From: Bacteriovoracaceae bacterium | Lineage (GTDB): Bacteria > Bdellovibrionota > Bacteriovoracia > Bacteriovoracales > Bacteriovoracaceae | Reading direction: 5' to 3' | Length of the DNA stretch: 64,000 nucleotides | Assembly: GCA_947446575.1 (NCBI GenBank) | Contig: CANFHC010000006.1 | Location: 62,001 to 126,000, forward strand | Shown: positions 42,515-51,584 of the stretch, one piece after another | Layout of the letters: every line of letters starts with the position of its first letter | Numbering within the stretch: position 1 is the stretch's first letter | The notes under the pieces: generated by a model | What the model saw: only the letters and a program-made list of their open reading frames with translations | The model's database searches: none | What the model was told of the DNA's origin: nothing | Made by a program: the position numbers and the translations under genes

Positions 42515-42760
42515 ATGAATACCGATAATAAGATAGGATCTGACAAACAAGATAGCAGCACGAGCAATCAAAATCAGAAGCAAACTCAAAATTTCCCAAA
42601 AATCTCAACTGGCTTAAGTGAGGACCTGGGAGGTGTGTATGGAGGCAAAATCCATCGAAGAGAGCAAGACGTTCGTGATATTTTGGATGATCAGATCGCT
42701 GGAGCCTCTAGTTTAGACAAGTTGAATAAGTCTTCTGCTAACCAAGCTCCAAAAAAGTAA
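42515..42760 (+). CDS. 81-residue hydrophilic protein of unknown function
   Basis: This protein of 81 residues is rich in Asn, Gln, Ser, Asp and Lys, with no signal peptide or hydrophobic helix. The middle, GLSEDLGGVYGGKIHRREQD, is the most ordered-looking part. An AGGAGA site precedes the ATG and a terminator follows 23 bases after the stop, so it is a complete single gene. No family is recognised; the composition suggests a disordered, stress-type protein. Confidence 0.75.
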   Translation: MNTDNKIGSDKQDSSTSNQNQKQTQNFPKISTGLSEDLGGVYGGKIHRREQDVRDILDDQIAGASSLDKLNKSSANQAPKK

Positions 42761-42782
42761 ATTCAAGCAATTTTTACATCCC

Positions 42783-42807
42783 AGGGGAGTTAATTCTCCC
42801 CTTTTTT
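42783..42807 (+). terminator. Rho-independent terminator
   Basis: GGGGAG and CTCCCC pair around a TTAATT loop, followed by TTTTTT. It ends the 81-residue protein gene. Confidence 0.85.
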
Positions 42808-42861
42808 TGTCTGCCACTGTCTAAGTTGTGAATCCGTTCATTCACTGGCACAATCTCCTCT

Positions 42862-43314
42862 ATGAGTATTATTTCAAAAATTACCCAACCTATATTAGGC
42901 CAGCTAAAACAGGGAGTCACTCCACATAAATTAGCACTCAGTATTGCCATAGGTTTACTTATTGGCATCATGCCTATTTTGGGATTATCGACGACACTAT
43001 GTTTAGTGGCCGCTTATTTTTTAGGACTTAATCATATTGCGATTCAAAGTGTAAATTATGCGGCATACCCACTACAAATAATCATGATTATTCCCTTTGT
43101 TCGAATGGGAGAATGGATTTTAGGAAGAAAGAAAACTCCTCTTGATATAACGACTATTCTTCATCAGATGCAGGACAATTTAAAAATAGCATTTCAGAAA
43201 TATTTTTTCTTGGGACTAGTGGGCTTACTTGCTTGGGCGATACTGGCCCCGGTTATTCTGAGTATCATTTACTTCATATCAAAATTTATATTAACGAAAG
43301 CATTAAGAAAATAA
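42862..43314 (+). CDS. DUF2062 membrane protein
   Basis: This 150-residue inner-membrane protein has the DUF2062 pattern: a short amphipathic N-terminus with QGVTPHKLALSIAIGLLIGIMPILG, then three or four hydrophobic helices. The family's function is unknown. No clear Shine-Dalgarno precedes the ATG. It is a single gene facing the convergent histidine-kinase gene. Confidence 0.85.
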   Translation: MSIISKITQPILGQLKQGVTPHKLALSIAIGLLIGIMPILGLSTTLCLVAAYFLGLNHIAIQSVNYAAYPLQIIMIIPFVRMGEWILGRKKTPLDITTILHQMQDNLKIAFQKYFFLGLVGLLAWAILAPVILSIIYFISKFILTKALRK

Positions 43315-43365
43315 ATCAACTAAAAAATAATAATTGGTCTCAACAATTGAAAACTAACATTAGTA

Positions 43366-44826
43366 TTAGGCTGCAAGTTTTTCAGCAAGTTTTGTAAAAC
43401 GAATTTCAAAACATGTGTTAGGAGAATTGGTTAAAATGCAAATTGAGGCATTGTGCTTTGATAAAATACTTTTGCATATGGATAATCCCAAGCCTGTACC
43501 TTCCCCAAGTGGTTTGGTCGTGAAAAACGGATCAAAAAGTTTAACTTTTAAATCCTCAGGGATACCTTCTCCTGAATCAGTCACTCGTAAAATGACTACA
43601 TCATATCCATCAGTAAGTTCAACTTTAATCCATTTCTCATCTAAATTTTTTACGGCATCAATGGCATTGTTAACCAGGTTAAAAAGGACTTGTTCAATTT
43701 CTAAACTATTACAAGAAATGCTGATGTTATTTTGTAAATCAAGTTTAATAATCGTATTTTCTTGTTTTGCTTTGAATGCTATCATACTCATGCAATTACT
43801 AACGATTTCATTAAAAGAATGGGCATTAAAATCATTAATAGAAGTAACATGAGAAAAGCGTTGCATTGAAACGATATTTTTTTTAATCCTATCAAGGGCC
43901 TTACACATTGTATTTACGAGCTCTGCCGTTCGTTTGGAATCATTTAAGTTCTTTGACATATGAGCAAGACTCATCGAAATAATTGTAAGTGGATTATTAA
44001 TTTCATGAGCAATCCCGGCAGACATTTCACCAATCGAAATTAATTTGGAATGATGTGCAAAACTTAAAGATAATTTATGATCATTGATAGTTTTATAATT
44101 TTCCTCTCGAATCTTTTCTTCCTTTTCTATTCTTAGCATAGCAAAGTAAGAGTTCATCCCTACTCCGCCTAAAACAATTATTAATAACAAATTGAGAATA
44201 TTGAAAGCACTGTCAATTTCAGCATACACGTTTAGTGATTTATCATTACCCGATAATTCCTGTAGCTCAACAAGAGCTGAAAGCACTTTATTTGCTAATA
44301 ACCAATCATTATCTAGAGTTTTTAATTTATAGACTGTTGCTTGATAAGTTTGTCCGCTATCTACAAGCTCTAAAAAATGATCTCTGTGCTGATAAAAAAT
44401 AAAAGACAATTTAGACCAATCATCATGAAGCTTATCTTCTTGCTGCACAAAGGGACTGACTATCGACTTTGGTGAATGATGACGTTGGTTTTCTTGCTTT
44501 TTTTCTCCCTGGGCATAAATATCCATTAATGAAGCTATCTGATCAACAGTCATTTTATCTAACTTGCGAAGTTTCTCCTGATCTAAATCGGAGCCTACTA
44601 AATTCAATTCAAGATTGTAACGTACCTGGTGAAATAAGTTTTGAACACGAGCTAATAATGGAGCCTCTCGAATAGATGTTTCATTTAAATTATGAAAGCT
44701 AGCTTTTAAAAATTTTAGTGATTGCTGAGTAAAAAAAAAATTTACACAAATAAATAAAATATTAATAAGCGTAAAAAAGACCAACGACTTTTTTATATTA
44801 TTTAAAAATTTAAGAAATATTTTCAT
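43366..44826 (-). CDS. membrane sensor histidine kinase
   Basis: This 486-residue kinase has a membrane helix at about 13-33, a periplasmic helical sensor (35-205) and a second helix at about 206-230. The dimerisation/phosphoacceptor helix carries H274 in GIAHEINNPL. The ATPase domain has N-box NLVNNAIDAV, DSGEGIP and GEGTGLGLSI. It should autophosphorylate in response to an envelope signal. No response regulator is adjacent, so it is an orphan kinase. The ATG at 44826 has AAAGG nine bases upstream. Confidence 0.92.
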   Translation of the reverse strand: MKIFLKFLNNIKKSLVFFTLINILFICVNFFFTQQSLKFLKASFHNLNETSIREAPLLARVQNLFHQVRYNLELNLVGSDLDQEKLRKLDKMTVDQIASLMDIYAQGEKKQENQRHHSPKSIVSPFVQQEDKLHDDWSKLSFIFYQHRDHFLELVDSGQTYQATVYKLKTLDNDWLLANKVLSALVELQELSGNDKSLNVYAEIDSAFNILNLLLIIVLGGVGMNSYFAMLRIEKEEKIREENYKTINDHKLSLSFAHHSKLISIGEMSAGIAHEINNPLTIISMSLAHMSKNLNDSKRTAELVNTMCKALDRIKKNIVSMQRFSHVTSINDFNAHSFNEIVSNCMSMIAFKAKQENTIIKLDLQNNISISCNSLEIEQVLFNLVNNAIDAVKNLDEKWIKVELTDGYDVVILRVTDSGEGIPEDLKVKLFDPFFTTKPLGEGTGLGLSICKSILSKHNASICILTNSPNTCFEIRFTKLAEKLAA

Positions 44827-45082
44827 GCTCAAAACCTTTGTATTAATTAATTTAAAAAATTAACTAAACGAGAAATATCTAGACTTCATATCGTCTTTAA
44901 ATGATATTGCTTTAACGAGTAATCCTATTTATCAATACTATTACTTTAGCCAGCACTCTTTGCCGGTCGTACGGCAAAAAAGACTACCTGATAGTCCTGA
45001 TCCACTACTCTTGCCTAGTTATTTTAATTATTTAAATTGAAGCCTATAAAAATTAAAAACTGCCCCCTCTAAAAGTCTCCTG

Positions 45083-45104
45083 GAACCTTTTGAGAACCTT
45101 TTGA
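45083..45104. repeat. tandem 11-base direct repeat
   Basis: GAACCTTTTGA occurs twice in tandem just after the ADP-ribosyltransferase stop codon. Its meaning is unknown; it is not a hairpin. The interval 44827-45112 otherwise holds a TGCCG-GTCGTA-CGGCA dyad (44961-44976) and no gene. Confidence 0.55.
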
Positions 45105-45112
45105 GGTTAGAT

Positions 45113-45841
45113 TTAATGTTTACTTATTTTATTGAAAGCGTTCAGTGCGCTTGGCTTTGTTTGTGCTTCACATATAGTTGAGCAAATTTGAACTAAGTAC
45201 AAATCATATTTTTTTGATTTATCGACTTCCATGATTTTTATTTTTTCGCCATGACTCAGGAGAACTTCGTCTTCACCTTGATCTATTAAAATTCCTTTTA
45301 GTCCTGGCTTATTAGAATACAATACCATAAGAGCTTTGAGTGATGATGAAGTTGCGTTGTCATTTATTTCATTTGCAAAATAATTTGCGACTTTGAAAGA
45401 TGAAGAAGTAGAAACATACCCTTTTTCAATATACTCTCCACCTCTATCGAAGCTTTTATTGTTTCTGTAATTCAAATCAATGCCTCGAAACAAAATTAAA
45501 TCAGAGGGCAAAGCTGGAACTCGTTTATAGATTGCATCTATACTTTTAACTATTTTGGCGGAGTCTTCTGGATTAACACTAGTCCAATCTATTTTTTTAT
45601 TAGGCAATGACCTAAGATATAAATTAATATCACGATAAAATGTATCGTCTTTCGTTGTATAAGTGTCCAAATCTAAAATCTCTTCCTCTGAAGATCCAAA
45701 AAAATTATCACTCGGATAACCAAGCTTCGTTGAAAGTTCATTGAAATTGTAAGTCTTAAATAAAACAGAATCTTGCGCCCAGGAAACTGGCCCCAGTAAT
45801 AACATAATAACTATAAATGCATTTCTAAATGATTTGAGCAT
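45113..45841 (-). CDS. secreted mono-ADP-ribosyltransferase toxin-like protein (R-S-E class)
   Basis: This 242-residue protein has a signal peptide (cleavage near WAQ, residue 23) and an ADP-ribosyltransferase domain. The class signature is complete: R119 in LILFRGIDL, STS at 144-146 in KGYVSTSSSF, and the ExE pair E190-D-E192 in DQGEDEVLL. The preceding LDTYTTKDDTFYRDINLYLR matches the conserved helix of exoenzyme-type ARTs. ExE-type enzymes usually modify arginine of a target protein using NAD+. Export points to a target outside the cell or in another cell. No immunity or antitoxin gene is evident nearby. Confidence 0.85.
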   Translation of the reverse strand: MLKSFRNAFIVIMLLLGPVSWAQDSVLFKTYNFNELSTKLGYPSDNFFGSSEEEILDLDTYTTKDDTFYRDINLYLRSLPNKKIDWTSVNPEDSAKIVKSIDAIYKRVPALPSDLILFRGIDLNYRNNKSFDRGGEYIEKGYVSTSSSFKVANYFANEINDNATSSSLKALMVLYSNKPGLKGILIDQGEDEVLLSHGEKIKIMEVDKSKKYDLYLVQICSTICEAQTKPSALNAFNKISKH

Positions 45842-45994
45842 GGCCCATTATAGTGCCCACCAAAGAAAAAAGAGCGAAGAAATCGCTCAATTGAATAAAT
45901 TTTACAGGGAAAATTCCGTAGTTCCCCTTAAGTTCAAATGTAAATCAATACCTTATTGCGAGTTCTTCCTTTGGACTTATCGAAAAGATATGAG

Positions 45995-46864
45995 TTAATT
46001 GATTTGAAATTTATAAACCTTAATTCGCCTTTTTAGCTTGTTTTCAATGATTCCCAAAACAAGCATTTCGTGGACAGCATTGTTCTCATCTTTTATAAAT
46101 GTTAGACCTTCAATTTCAGTTACTTCCTCTGGCAAGAAAGCAACTTGGTTTATTTTATTTGTGTGAAGGTTAAATTTTAAAATTGGAAATCCATTATCAG
46201 ACTTACGATTGGAAGCAATATAAAATGCATCATTGTAAAACTTTACACCTTGAATACCATTAATTATTCCTGGTAATTTTATATTTTCCATAGAATCAAT
46301 CGAATGATTTTTTAAGTTAACACTATCTAAATTATAAACATTGAACTCTGAAACATTATTGTAACGAGATGAAATAATGATATTTTTTTCAGGGATGGCA
46401 CAAGTCCAAGGAACGCCATCGGGTTGAATATCTAGAGGTAGGTTTACATATCCAATAAAACTTAAATGAGAAGCATCAAAAAAAGAAATTACCGGATTTT
46501 TATAGGTCCCTCCATCTTCCATTGGTGCAATAATTTTATTTCCTATTAAATCAATATCTCCGATATGATTGATCCCAAGTTTTTTTAAATCCTTAAAAGG
46601 AAAAACATTAGACATATCTGCTTTATCTAGCCTTTTAATGTTTGTTTTGATTAACGAATGATTAGATGAAAAATAGATATTTCCAATATTGTCGCTAACT
46701 ATCCCCTGCCCTCTTAGAACAGAATCAAAGAATGAAAATTTCTCTTCGCCTACCATTTTCCAAGTTTCATCAGTTTCATTAGATGCAACAGTTCTCTTTG
46801 AACTTGATGAAGAACAATTACTAAGAAACAAGAAAAAAAATATAAAAACAAATTTAACTTTCAT
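45995..46864 (-). CDS. exported beta-propeller-like protein, probable lipoprotein
   Basis: This 289-residue protein has a hydrophobic leader ending LFLSNCSSSSSK; the cysteine at 17 with Asn before it is an atypical lipobox, so lipidation is likely but unsure. The rest shows repeated strands separated by D/N-G turns (GIVSDNIGNIYFSS, GVKFYNDAFYIAS, EIEGLTFIKD) as in six-bladed propellers of the SMP-30/esterase-like type. No catalytic set is clear. It lies in a run of exported-protein genes. Confidence 0.72.
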   Translation of the reverse strand: MKVKFVFIFFFLFLSNCSSSSSKRTVASNETDETWKMVGEEKFSFFDSVLRGQGIVSDNIGNIYFSSNHSLIKTNIKRLDKADMSNVFPFKDLKKLGINHIGDIDLIGNKIIAPMEDGGTYKNPVISFFDASHLSFIGYVNLPLDIQPDGVPWTCAIPEKNIIISSRYNNVSEFNVYNLDSVNLKNHSIDSMENIKLPGIINGIQGVKFYNDAFYIASNRKSDNGFPILKFNLHTNKINQVAFLPEEVTEIEGLTFIKDENNAVHEMLVLGIIENKLKRRIKVYKFQIN

Positions 46865-46925
46865 AAATGTTCCTTCATTGTAGCCTACTTTTTATAGACT
46901 ATAAATAAATTTAGAACACTATTAT

Positions 46926-47795
46926 CTACTTTAAATTTAAGATCTTAAATCCAGAAATCTTCTCTACTTCATCGAGAGTTGTTTTGTATTGTTCCCAATC
47001 AGTTGAAGAAGAAACGTTTATGGAATTTGCTGATAAGCTTTTATTTGAACAAAGCTCTACTTTATCTTCAAGTGGTTTTTTTCCACTCTTAAGAAGATTA
47101 GGCATAACAACTGCAATGATTTGAGTTTTACTGTTGATATCGCTGATTGTTTGATTTTTATCTAAGACGATGACAACTTTAAAATCTTTTGAAGGAATTG
47201 GTATGTCTTTATTTATGCCAATTTTTCCAAAGTCTTGATCAAATATGGGACCAGCGACGATATAAACTTTTTTGCCTTGATTGAGAACTAAGTCGCGAGT
47301 GTAGGACTCTAAGTGCTCCCAAATAGCTCGATTGAGATAGGCAGTCTGAGGAATCATATTGCTCATCAAGAAAGTCATTTGATTATTTTCTACAGAATCG
47401 TCACGATCTGCTGAAGGACACTGATGGCCTCGATCAAAACAACTTCCTTGGTAGTCTTCTGGCGTAACTGCATGCTCAGAAGATTTTGTTAAAAAGTTTT
47501 CTAGGTCTTGATCGGCAGTAAAATTATTTGATCTTCCCACATGTCCTAAATCTGCTGCCTCTATTTTCCAAGCAACCCAATTAAGCAGTCGATTCTTTTT
47601 ATTAAACGAAAGTAGGTATTGGTCTCTGGAAATGAGAATTTCCGGAACATTATTTGTATTTTGTGGAAGGATGGCGATATTTTGATTTCTCTCAAGCGGA
47701 ACTGTCCCTAAGACAATTTGAGTATCTGAAAAAGCGAGTGACAAAAAAAGTAGCTGTAATCCAAAAATGATAACTAATTTCTTTATTGCTTTCAT
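46926..47795 (-). CDS. secreted DNA/RNA non-specific endonuclease (NUC family)
   Basis: This 289-residue protein has a signal peptide (cleavage near AFS, residue 23) and the DRGH motif at residues 121-124 (general base H124). The metal and helix residues SNMIPQTAYLNRAIWEHLE (145-163) match Serratia-type nucleases. It should degrade DNA and RNA outside the cell with Mg2+. Extra C-terminal residues (240-289) are not part of the core. The ATG at 47795 follows GGAGAG. Nutrient capture from lysed cells is the likely role. Confidence 0.92.
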   Translation of the reverse strand: MKAIKKLVIIFGLQLLFLSLAFSDTQIVLGTVPLERNQNIAILPQNTNNVPEILISRDQYLLSFNKKNRLLNWVAWKIEAADLGHVGRSNNFTADQDLENFLTKSSEHAVTPEDYQGSCFDRGHQCPSADRDDSVENNQMTFLMSNMIPQTAYLNRAIWEHLESYTRDLVLNQGKKVYIVAGPIFDQDFGKIGINKDIPIPSKDFKVVIVLDKNQTISDINSKTQIIAVVMPNLLKSGKKPLEDKVELCSNKSLSANSINVSSSTDWEQYKTTLDEVEKISGFKILNLK

Positions 47796-47911
47796 ATTCT
47801 CTCCACCTAACAATTAAGAGCAAGCTATATTAAGCATGACCTATCTAGAATAAATAGTTACAAGTACGTAATGTTTGCGTGCAGTGACAAATGTAAGAAA
47901 AAGCTATGAAT

Positions 47912-48301
47912 CTACTTTGCTTCTCTACTACTTATGCAATAAGTAAGCTGATCATAGAATTCTTCGTTCAGAGTGGCACCAGTAAAGATTTTTTCTTTTG
48001 AAGTTATTCCCTTAAAGATACATCTTCTATTGCGAGAGTTGACTTCACCAGGCTTAACGTCTCTATCGATAATGGTAAAAGACAATGTACATGTTTCCGT
48101 AATGTCGTTGCAGTTAAAAGTTAAGAATTTATAGTTATAATCCCCTGAGCACCAGCTATCAGCACAGTCATGATCAATGATTTTTAGCACTTCATTTTTA
48201 TCAGTTTCGTTCATAATTTGAGCAAGTGGCAAATTGGTATTTGCTTGAGTTAAGCTGATATTGAATGCAAGAAGAATAATGGTCATAAAAAAGGTTTTCA
48301 T
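47912..48301 (-). CDS. secreted cysteine-containing protein of unknown function
   Basis: This 129-residue protein has a signal peptide (cleavage near TQA, residue 19) and six cysteines in the mature part (DCADSWC, FNCNDITETC, RRCIFKG, LTYC), enough for three disulfides. No family is recognised. The compact disulfide-rich design fits an extracellular or periplasmic protein. A CAGGAGA site precedes the ATG. Confidence 0.75.
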   Translation of the reverse strand: MKTFFMTIILLAFNISLTQANTNLPLAQIMNETDKNEVLKIIDHDCADSWCSGDYNYKFLTFNCNDITETCTLSFTIIDRDVKPGEVNSRNRRCIFKGITSKEKIFTGATLNEEFYDQLTYCISSREAK

Positions 48302-48503
48302 AAAATCTCCTGGAAACCTAAAAACTAAATTCTTGAATCTTTTTTCTAACCCAACATTAGTTTAATGGCAAAAAAGTGAGTTGATTTTTTCAACATGACT
48401 TAAACATTACAAAACAAAAAAACAAGCTCATCAAAGAGAGATGCTGCTTTTCATTATTGTTAGAATTACTTATTCTTTTTAAATAAAAAAGGAGATCTTC
48501 TGT

Positions 48504-49274
48504 ATGAATAAGAAAAAAGTCATTCTTAATCGTGTTCCTCATATAATACTACTCTATTGGATTATAAAAATTGCTTCTACAACTCTTGGTGAAACCGGAG
48601 CAGATATGTTTTCGATGACCTTTAATTTAGGGTACGGAGTGACAATCGTTATTTTCACAGTTTTATTTTTCATTTCACTTTTTGTAAAACTTGCCATAAA
48701 ACGTTATGAAACGATTTCTTACTGGGTGCTCTTTACAATGACGGCGATTGTAGGAACTGCCATCTCTGATTATATCGATCGCACCTTGAAATTAGGATAT
48801 GCAATGGGTTCGGGTCTTTTGTTGGCCCTGCTTTTTGTTGTATTAGGTGTTTGGTATAAGACAGAGAAATCTATCAATGTGGAAAAGATTACAACGAACA
48901 GAGCAGAACTTTTTTATTGGTTAGCTTTTCTTGTAGCCAATACCTTAGGAACAGCTGCAGGAGATTATCTTTCAGATAATTTAGAATTAGGTTTTATGGT
49001 TAGTGCGGCCATCATCGCTAGCGTTCTGGTAGTAACAGCCTTATGTCATTATTATACAAAAATTTCCGGAGTTTTATTGTTTTGGATTGCCTTTGTTTTA
49101 ACAAGACCTTTTGGTGCAACATTTGGTGATCTTTTGACAAAGACTCATGACAAAGGTGGTTTAGGTGTTGGCACGATTGGCTCATCAATATTTTTTGGAA
49201 TTATGCTGATCTACGCTCTGTTTAGAGAAATTCAAGTTGAGAAAACTAAAAAAATAAATGAACTGGCAATTTAA
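48504..49274 (+). CDS. COG4705-type integral membrane protein
   Basis: This 256-residue inner-membrane protein has about eight helices built from four repeats of the pattern FW-I-helix-T-LG-x-x-x-GD-x-(L)-x-x-x-LG. Examples are KIASTTLGETGADMFSMTF and ANTLGTAAGDYLSDNLELG. This is the COG4705 family, of unknown function. Conserved acidic residues in each repeat could bind a cation. An AAAGGAG site precedes the ATG. The beta-propeller gene follows 25 bases later. Confidence 0.82.
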   Translation: MNKKKVILNRVPHIILLYWIIKIASTTLGETGADMFSMTFNLGYGVTIVIFTVLFFISLFVKLAIKRYETISYWVLFTMTAIVGTAISDYIDRTLKLGYAMGSGLLLALLFVVLGVWYKTEKSINVEKITTNRAELFYWLAFLVANTLGTAAGDYLSDNLELGFMVSAAIIASVLVVTALCHYYTKISGVLLFWIAFVLTRPFGATFGDLLTKTHDKGGLGVGTIGSSIFFGIMLIYALFREIQVEKTKKINELAI

Positions 49275-49299
49275 TTTCCGAAACTATTGGGTTAATAAA

Positions 49300-50301
49300 A
49301 TGAAAATAATTGTTGTTCTATTTCTCTCTGCTTTTGCAATTTCTTTGTTTGCCAAAGAAAGGCCATTTTCTATTGATCATCGTATTCAATTGGAGGGAAA
49401 TGAGGGATGGGATTGTCTAACAATAGACTCTTTTACAAATAGACTATTTATCACTAGAGGAAATCATATTGATGTTATCGATTTAAAAACTGAACAGTTA
49501 GTTGGAAAAATTACAGAACATATAGATGGAGCACATGGCGTAGCCTTTGTTCATGCCCTCAATAAGGGATATGCAACAAGCGGTAAATCTTCCAAAGTCA
49601 TCGTTTTTGATCTTGGAACTCTTAAAAATATTAAAGAAATCAATGTCGGAAAAAAACCTGACATAATTATGTATGATGATTTTTCTTCTAGAGTATTCTC
49701 TTTCAATGCAGATGATAATTCTGTTTCAGTTATTGATCCTCAAAATGATACTATTTTGAAAACAATAAAATTAGAGAGTAATCCAGAATTTGCAGTGACC
49801 GATGGCAAGGGAGTCATTTATGTCAATTTAGAAGACAAGAGTTTAATGGCCTCTATAGATGCTAAAGATTTGGTTGTAAAAAAAACATGGCCGATAAAAG
49901 GTTGTAACGAACCAACGGGATTAGCGATTGATTCCAAATCAAAAACACTTTTTTCTGCCTGTGCAAATGAGGTTATGGCAGTTACAGATATTGCTTCAGG
50001 AAATGTCGTAAAGCACTTAAAAATAGCAAAAAAACCAGATGGTGCAGCTTTTGATAATGGCCTTGCGTTTTCATCTAATGGTTCAGGGACACTTTCAATT
50101 TTTAAGGAACATAGCAATGGCGTGTTCGAAGCTCTTCAAGAGCTTGAGACTCAAAAAGGATCTCGAACTATGGCCGTTGATCCTAACTCTCACAATATTT
50201 ATCTAGTCGCTGCGAAGTATGAAGTTAGCGATGCAAAGGCTCCTCAGACTCGTCCTAAAATTCTTCCTGGCAGTGTAGAGTTATTAGTCATAAAAAAATA
50301 A
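49300..50301 (+). CDS. secreted YVTN/YncE-type beta-propeller protein
   Basis: This 333-residue protein has a signal peptide (cleavage near LFA, residue 18) and seven or so propeller blades with the YVTN-type pattern (VIDLKTEQLVGKI, VSVIDPQNDTILKTIKLESNPEFAV, VTDIASGNVVKHLKIAKKPDGAAF). Such propellers act as periplasmic binding scaffolds. The ATG at 49300 gives a clean signal peptide. It follows the COG4705 membrane-protein gene at 25 bases, probably one operon. Confidence 0.85.
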   Translation: MKIIVVLFLSAFAISLFAKERPFSIDHRIQLEGNEGWDCLTIDSFTNRLFITRGNHIDVIDLKTEQLVGKITEHIDGAHGVAFVHALNKGYATSGKSSKVIVFDLGTLKNIKEINVGKKPDIIMYDDFSSRVFSFNADDNSVSVIDPQNDTILKTIKLESNPEFAVTDGKGVIYVNLEDKSLMASIDAKDLVVKKTWPIKGCNEPTGLAIDSKSKTLFSACANEVMAVTDIASGNVVKHLKIAKKPDGAAFDNGLAFSSNGSGTLSIFKEHSNGVFEALQELETQKGSRTMAVDPNSHNIYLVAAKYEVSDAKAPQTRPKILPGSVELLVIKK

Positions 50302-50352
50302 TTGATTTAGTAGCTTATTTTAGCTCGCAAGATTCTTTGCTCTTATTTGGTT

Positions 50353-50393
50353 CCAACACACTAGCAAGTTACGAAAAAAGTTAAGTGTGTTGG
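50353..50393. repeat. long-stem hairpin between convergent genes
   Basis: CCAACACACT (50353-50362) and its complement AGTGTGTTGG (50384-50393) can form a 10-11 bp stem with a 21-base loop. It lies between the convergent propeller and protease genes, with no T-tract, and may protect or end transcripts from both sides. Confidence 0.5.
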
Positions 50394-50407
50394 AGAAATA
50401 GAATGAA

Positions 50408-51289
50408 TTAAGGTTTGAACCAACATAATGGACGATAACCAATCTGATCACCATTTTTTACTGAACAAACTCCAGTGTTGGCGTTTGTTTGTGAAACGAT
50501 TTCACCAAACCCATGATCACATAACGAAGCTTGGTAATAGGTATCAAGACGACATTGAGATTGTGGGTGAGCATCGTAAGTTTTCGCTACGACAGATTTA
50601 TCTGGAGTAGTGAAGCTTACAGGCGTTGTTCCTTGAGTAATTGCATTTAATAATTTAGCAAGAGCAAGTCCGGCCATTGCTGCTCTTTCACATCCTGCGA
50701 TCTCATTAGCATTTTTATATATAAGCTGACATCTACTCGAGACTTCAGTTGGCACTTGTATGTTTTGTATTGCAGCCACGTTATCATCACCTTCAAAATA
50801 GTGACGTAGACATTTCATTGTTCCCCAGTAATCAGCTTGCCCTTCATTAGATGCCCAAAAAGCACTTCCAGTTGTTGGATCTATCTTTCTCGGTGCACCA
50901 CCAAGATGGTGACCTAATTCATGACAAGCAACGAGGGCCATAGCGTCTTCGGTTGTTTCTTGATGGCGAGCTAATCCTCCAAACATATGAATTGTGTCTA
51001 CCCCCGGAGTGTTTTGATCAGCGTATGCATTTACTGTTGGGTCACTCCAGAGACGTTCGATAACAAATTTCCTTCCTGTTTTAGCAACTGTATCTGAAAA
51101 GAGAAGTGAAATTTTATCCATAACTTTAGTAAATTGTTCTTCAGTAATCCCACCAACAAAATTAGTACCAACTGGTATTTTCACATTATTTTCCGGCATA
51201 AAACCTGAGTGACCATGAATATCACATGCCATACCCGAAAAAGAGTAAAGGTTTAAAGATAAGATTGATAATTTTAACCAGCTTTTCAT
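50408..51289 (-). CDS. secreted zinc metalloprotease
   Basis: This 293-residue protein has a signal peptide (about 1-21, ending GMA before the first mature Cys). The zinc motif is HELGHH (123-128), with a third ligand in SNEGQADYWG (E149 or D153). Conserved cysteines are scattered through both halves. The motif set fits a gluzincin-like peptidase with an extracellular role. I cannot name the family exactly. About 295 bases of plain AT-rich sequence (51290-51584) separate it from the biosynthetic operon upstream on the same strand. Confidence 0.82.
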   Translation of the reverse strand: MKSWLKLSILSLNLYSFSGMACDIHGHSGFMPENNVKIPVGTNFVGGITEEQFTKVMDKISLLFSDTVAKTGRKFVIERLWSDPTVNAYADQNTPGVDTIHMFGGLARHQETTEDAMALVACHELGHHLGGAPRKIDPTTGSAFWASNEGQADYWGTMKCLRHYFEGDDNVAAIQNIQVPTEVSSRCQLIYKNANEIAGCERAAMAGLALAKLLNAITQGTTPVSFTTPDKSVVAKTYDAHPQSQCRLDTYYQASLCDHGFGEIVSQTNANTGVCSVKNGDQIGYRPLCWFKP

Positions 51290-51584
51290 TTTAACTTCCT
51301 TCTTAAAGCAATCCCATCATTAGGATAAATGAATCACGAAAGAGCTCAATGCTCACTTCGCCTACAAATGATTGTATTTTTATTTCTTTATCTCAATTAT
51401 TTTTTATGAAATTAACTGTGTGATTGTTTTGTACTACTAAAGGGGTGTCAGTGGCTGTAAGGAATTAATTAGCAATATTTCAACTATAATAAAAAAAGTG
51501 CATATAAGATTACATTTCTATTAAACGTATCTTCAAAGAGCTAAAACTTGCGTCAACAAACTTAAAATGAAAGCTATCAAATAA

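Noticed and set aside
42845..42862. TGGCAC element before the DUF2062 gene as a sigma-54 promoter
   Set aside because: Ten bases after GG the sequence reads TC, not GC, so the -12 box is absent.
44961..44976. TGCCG/CGGCA dyad as a transcription terminator
   Set aside because: It lacks a downstream T-tract on either strand; it is at most a protein-binding site upstream of the histidine kinase gene.
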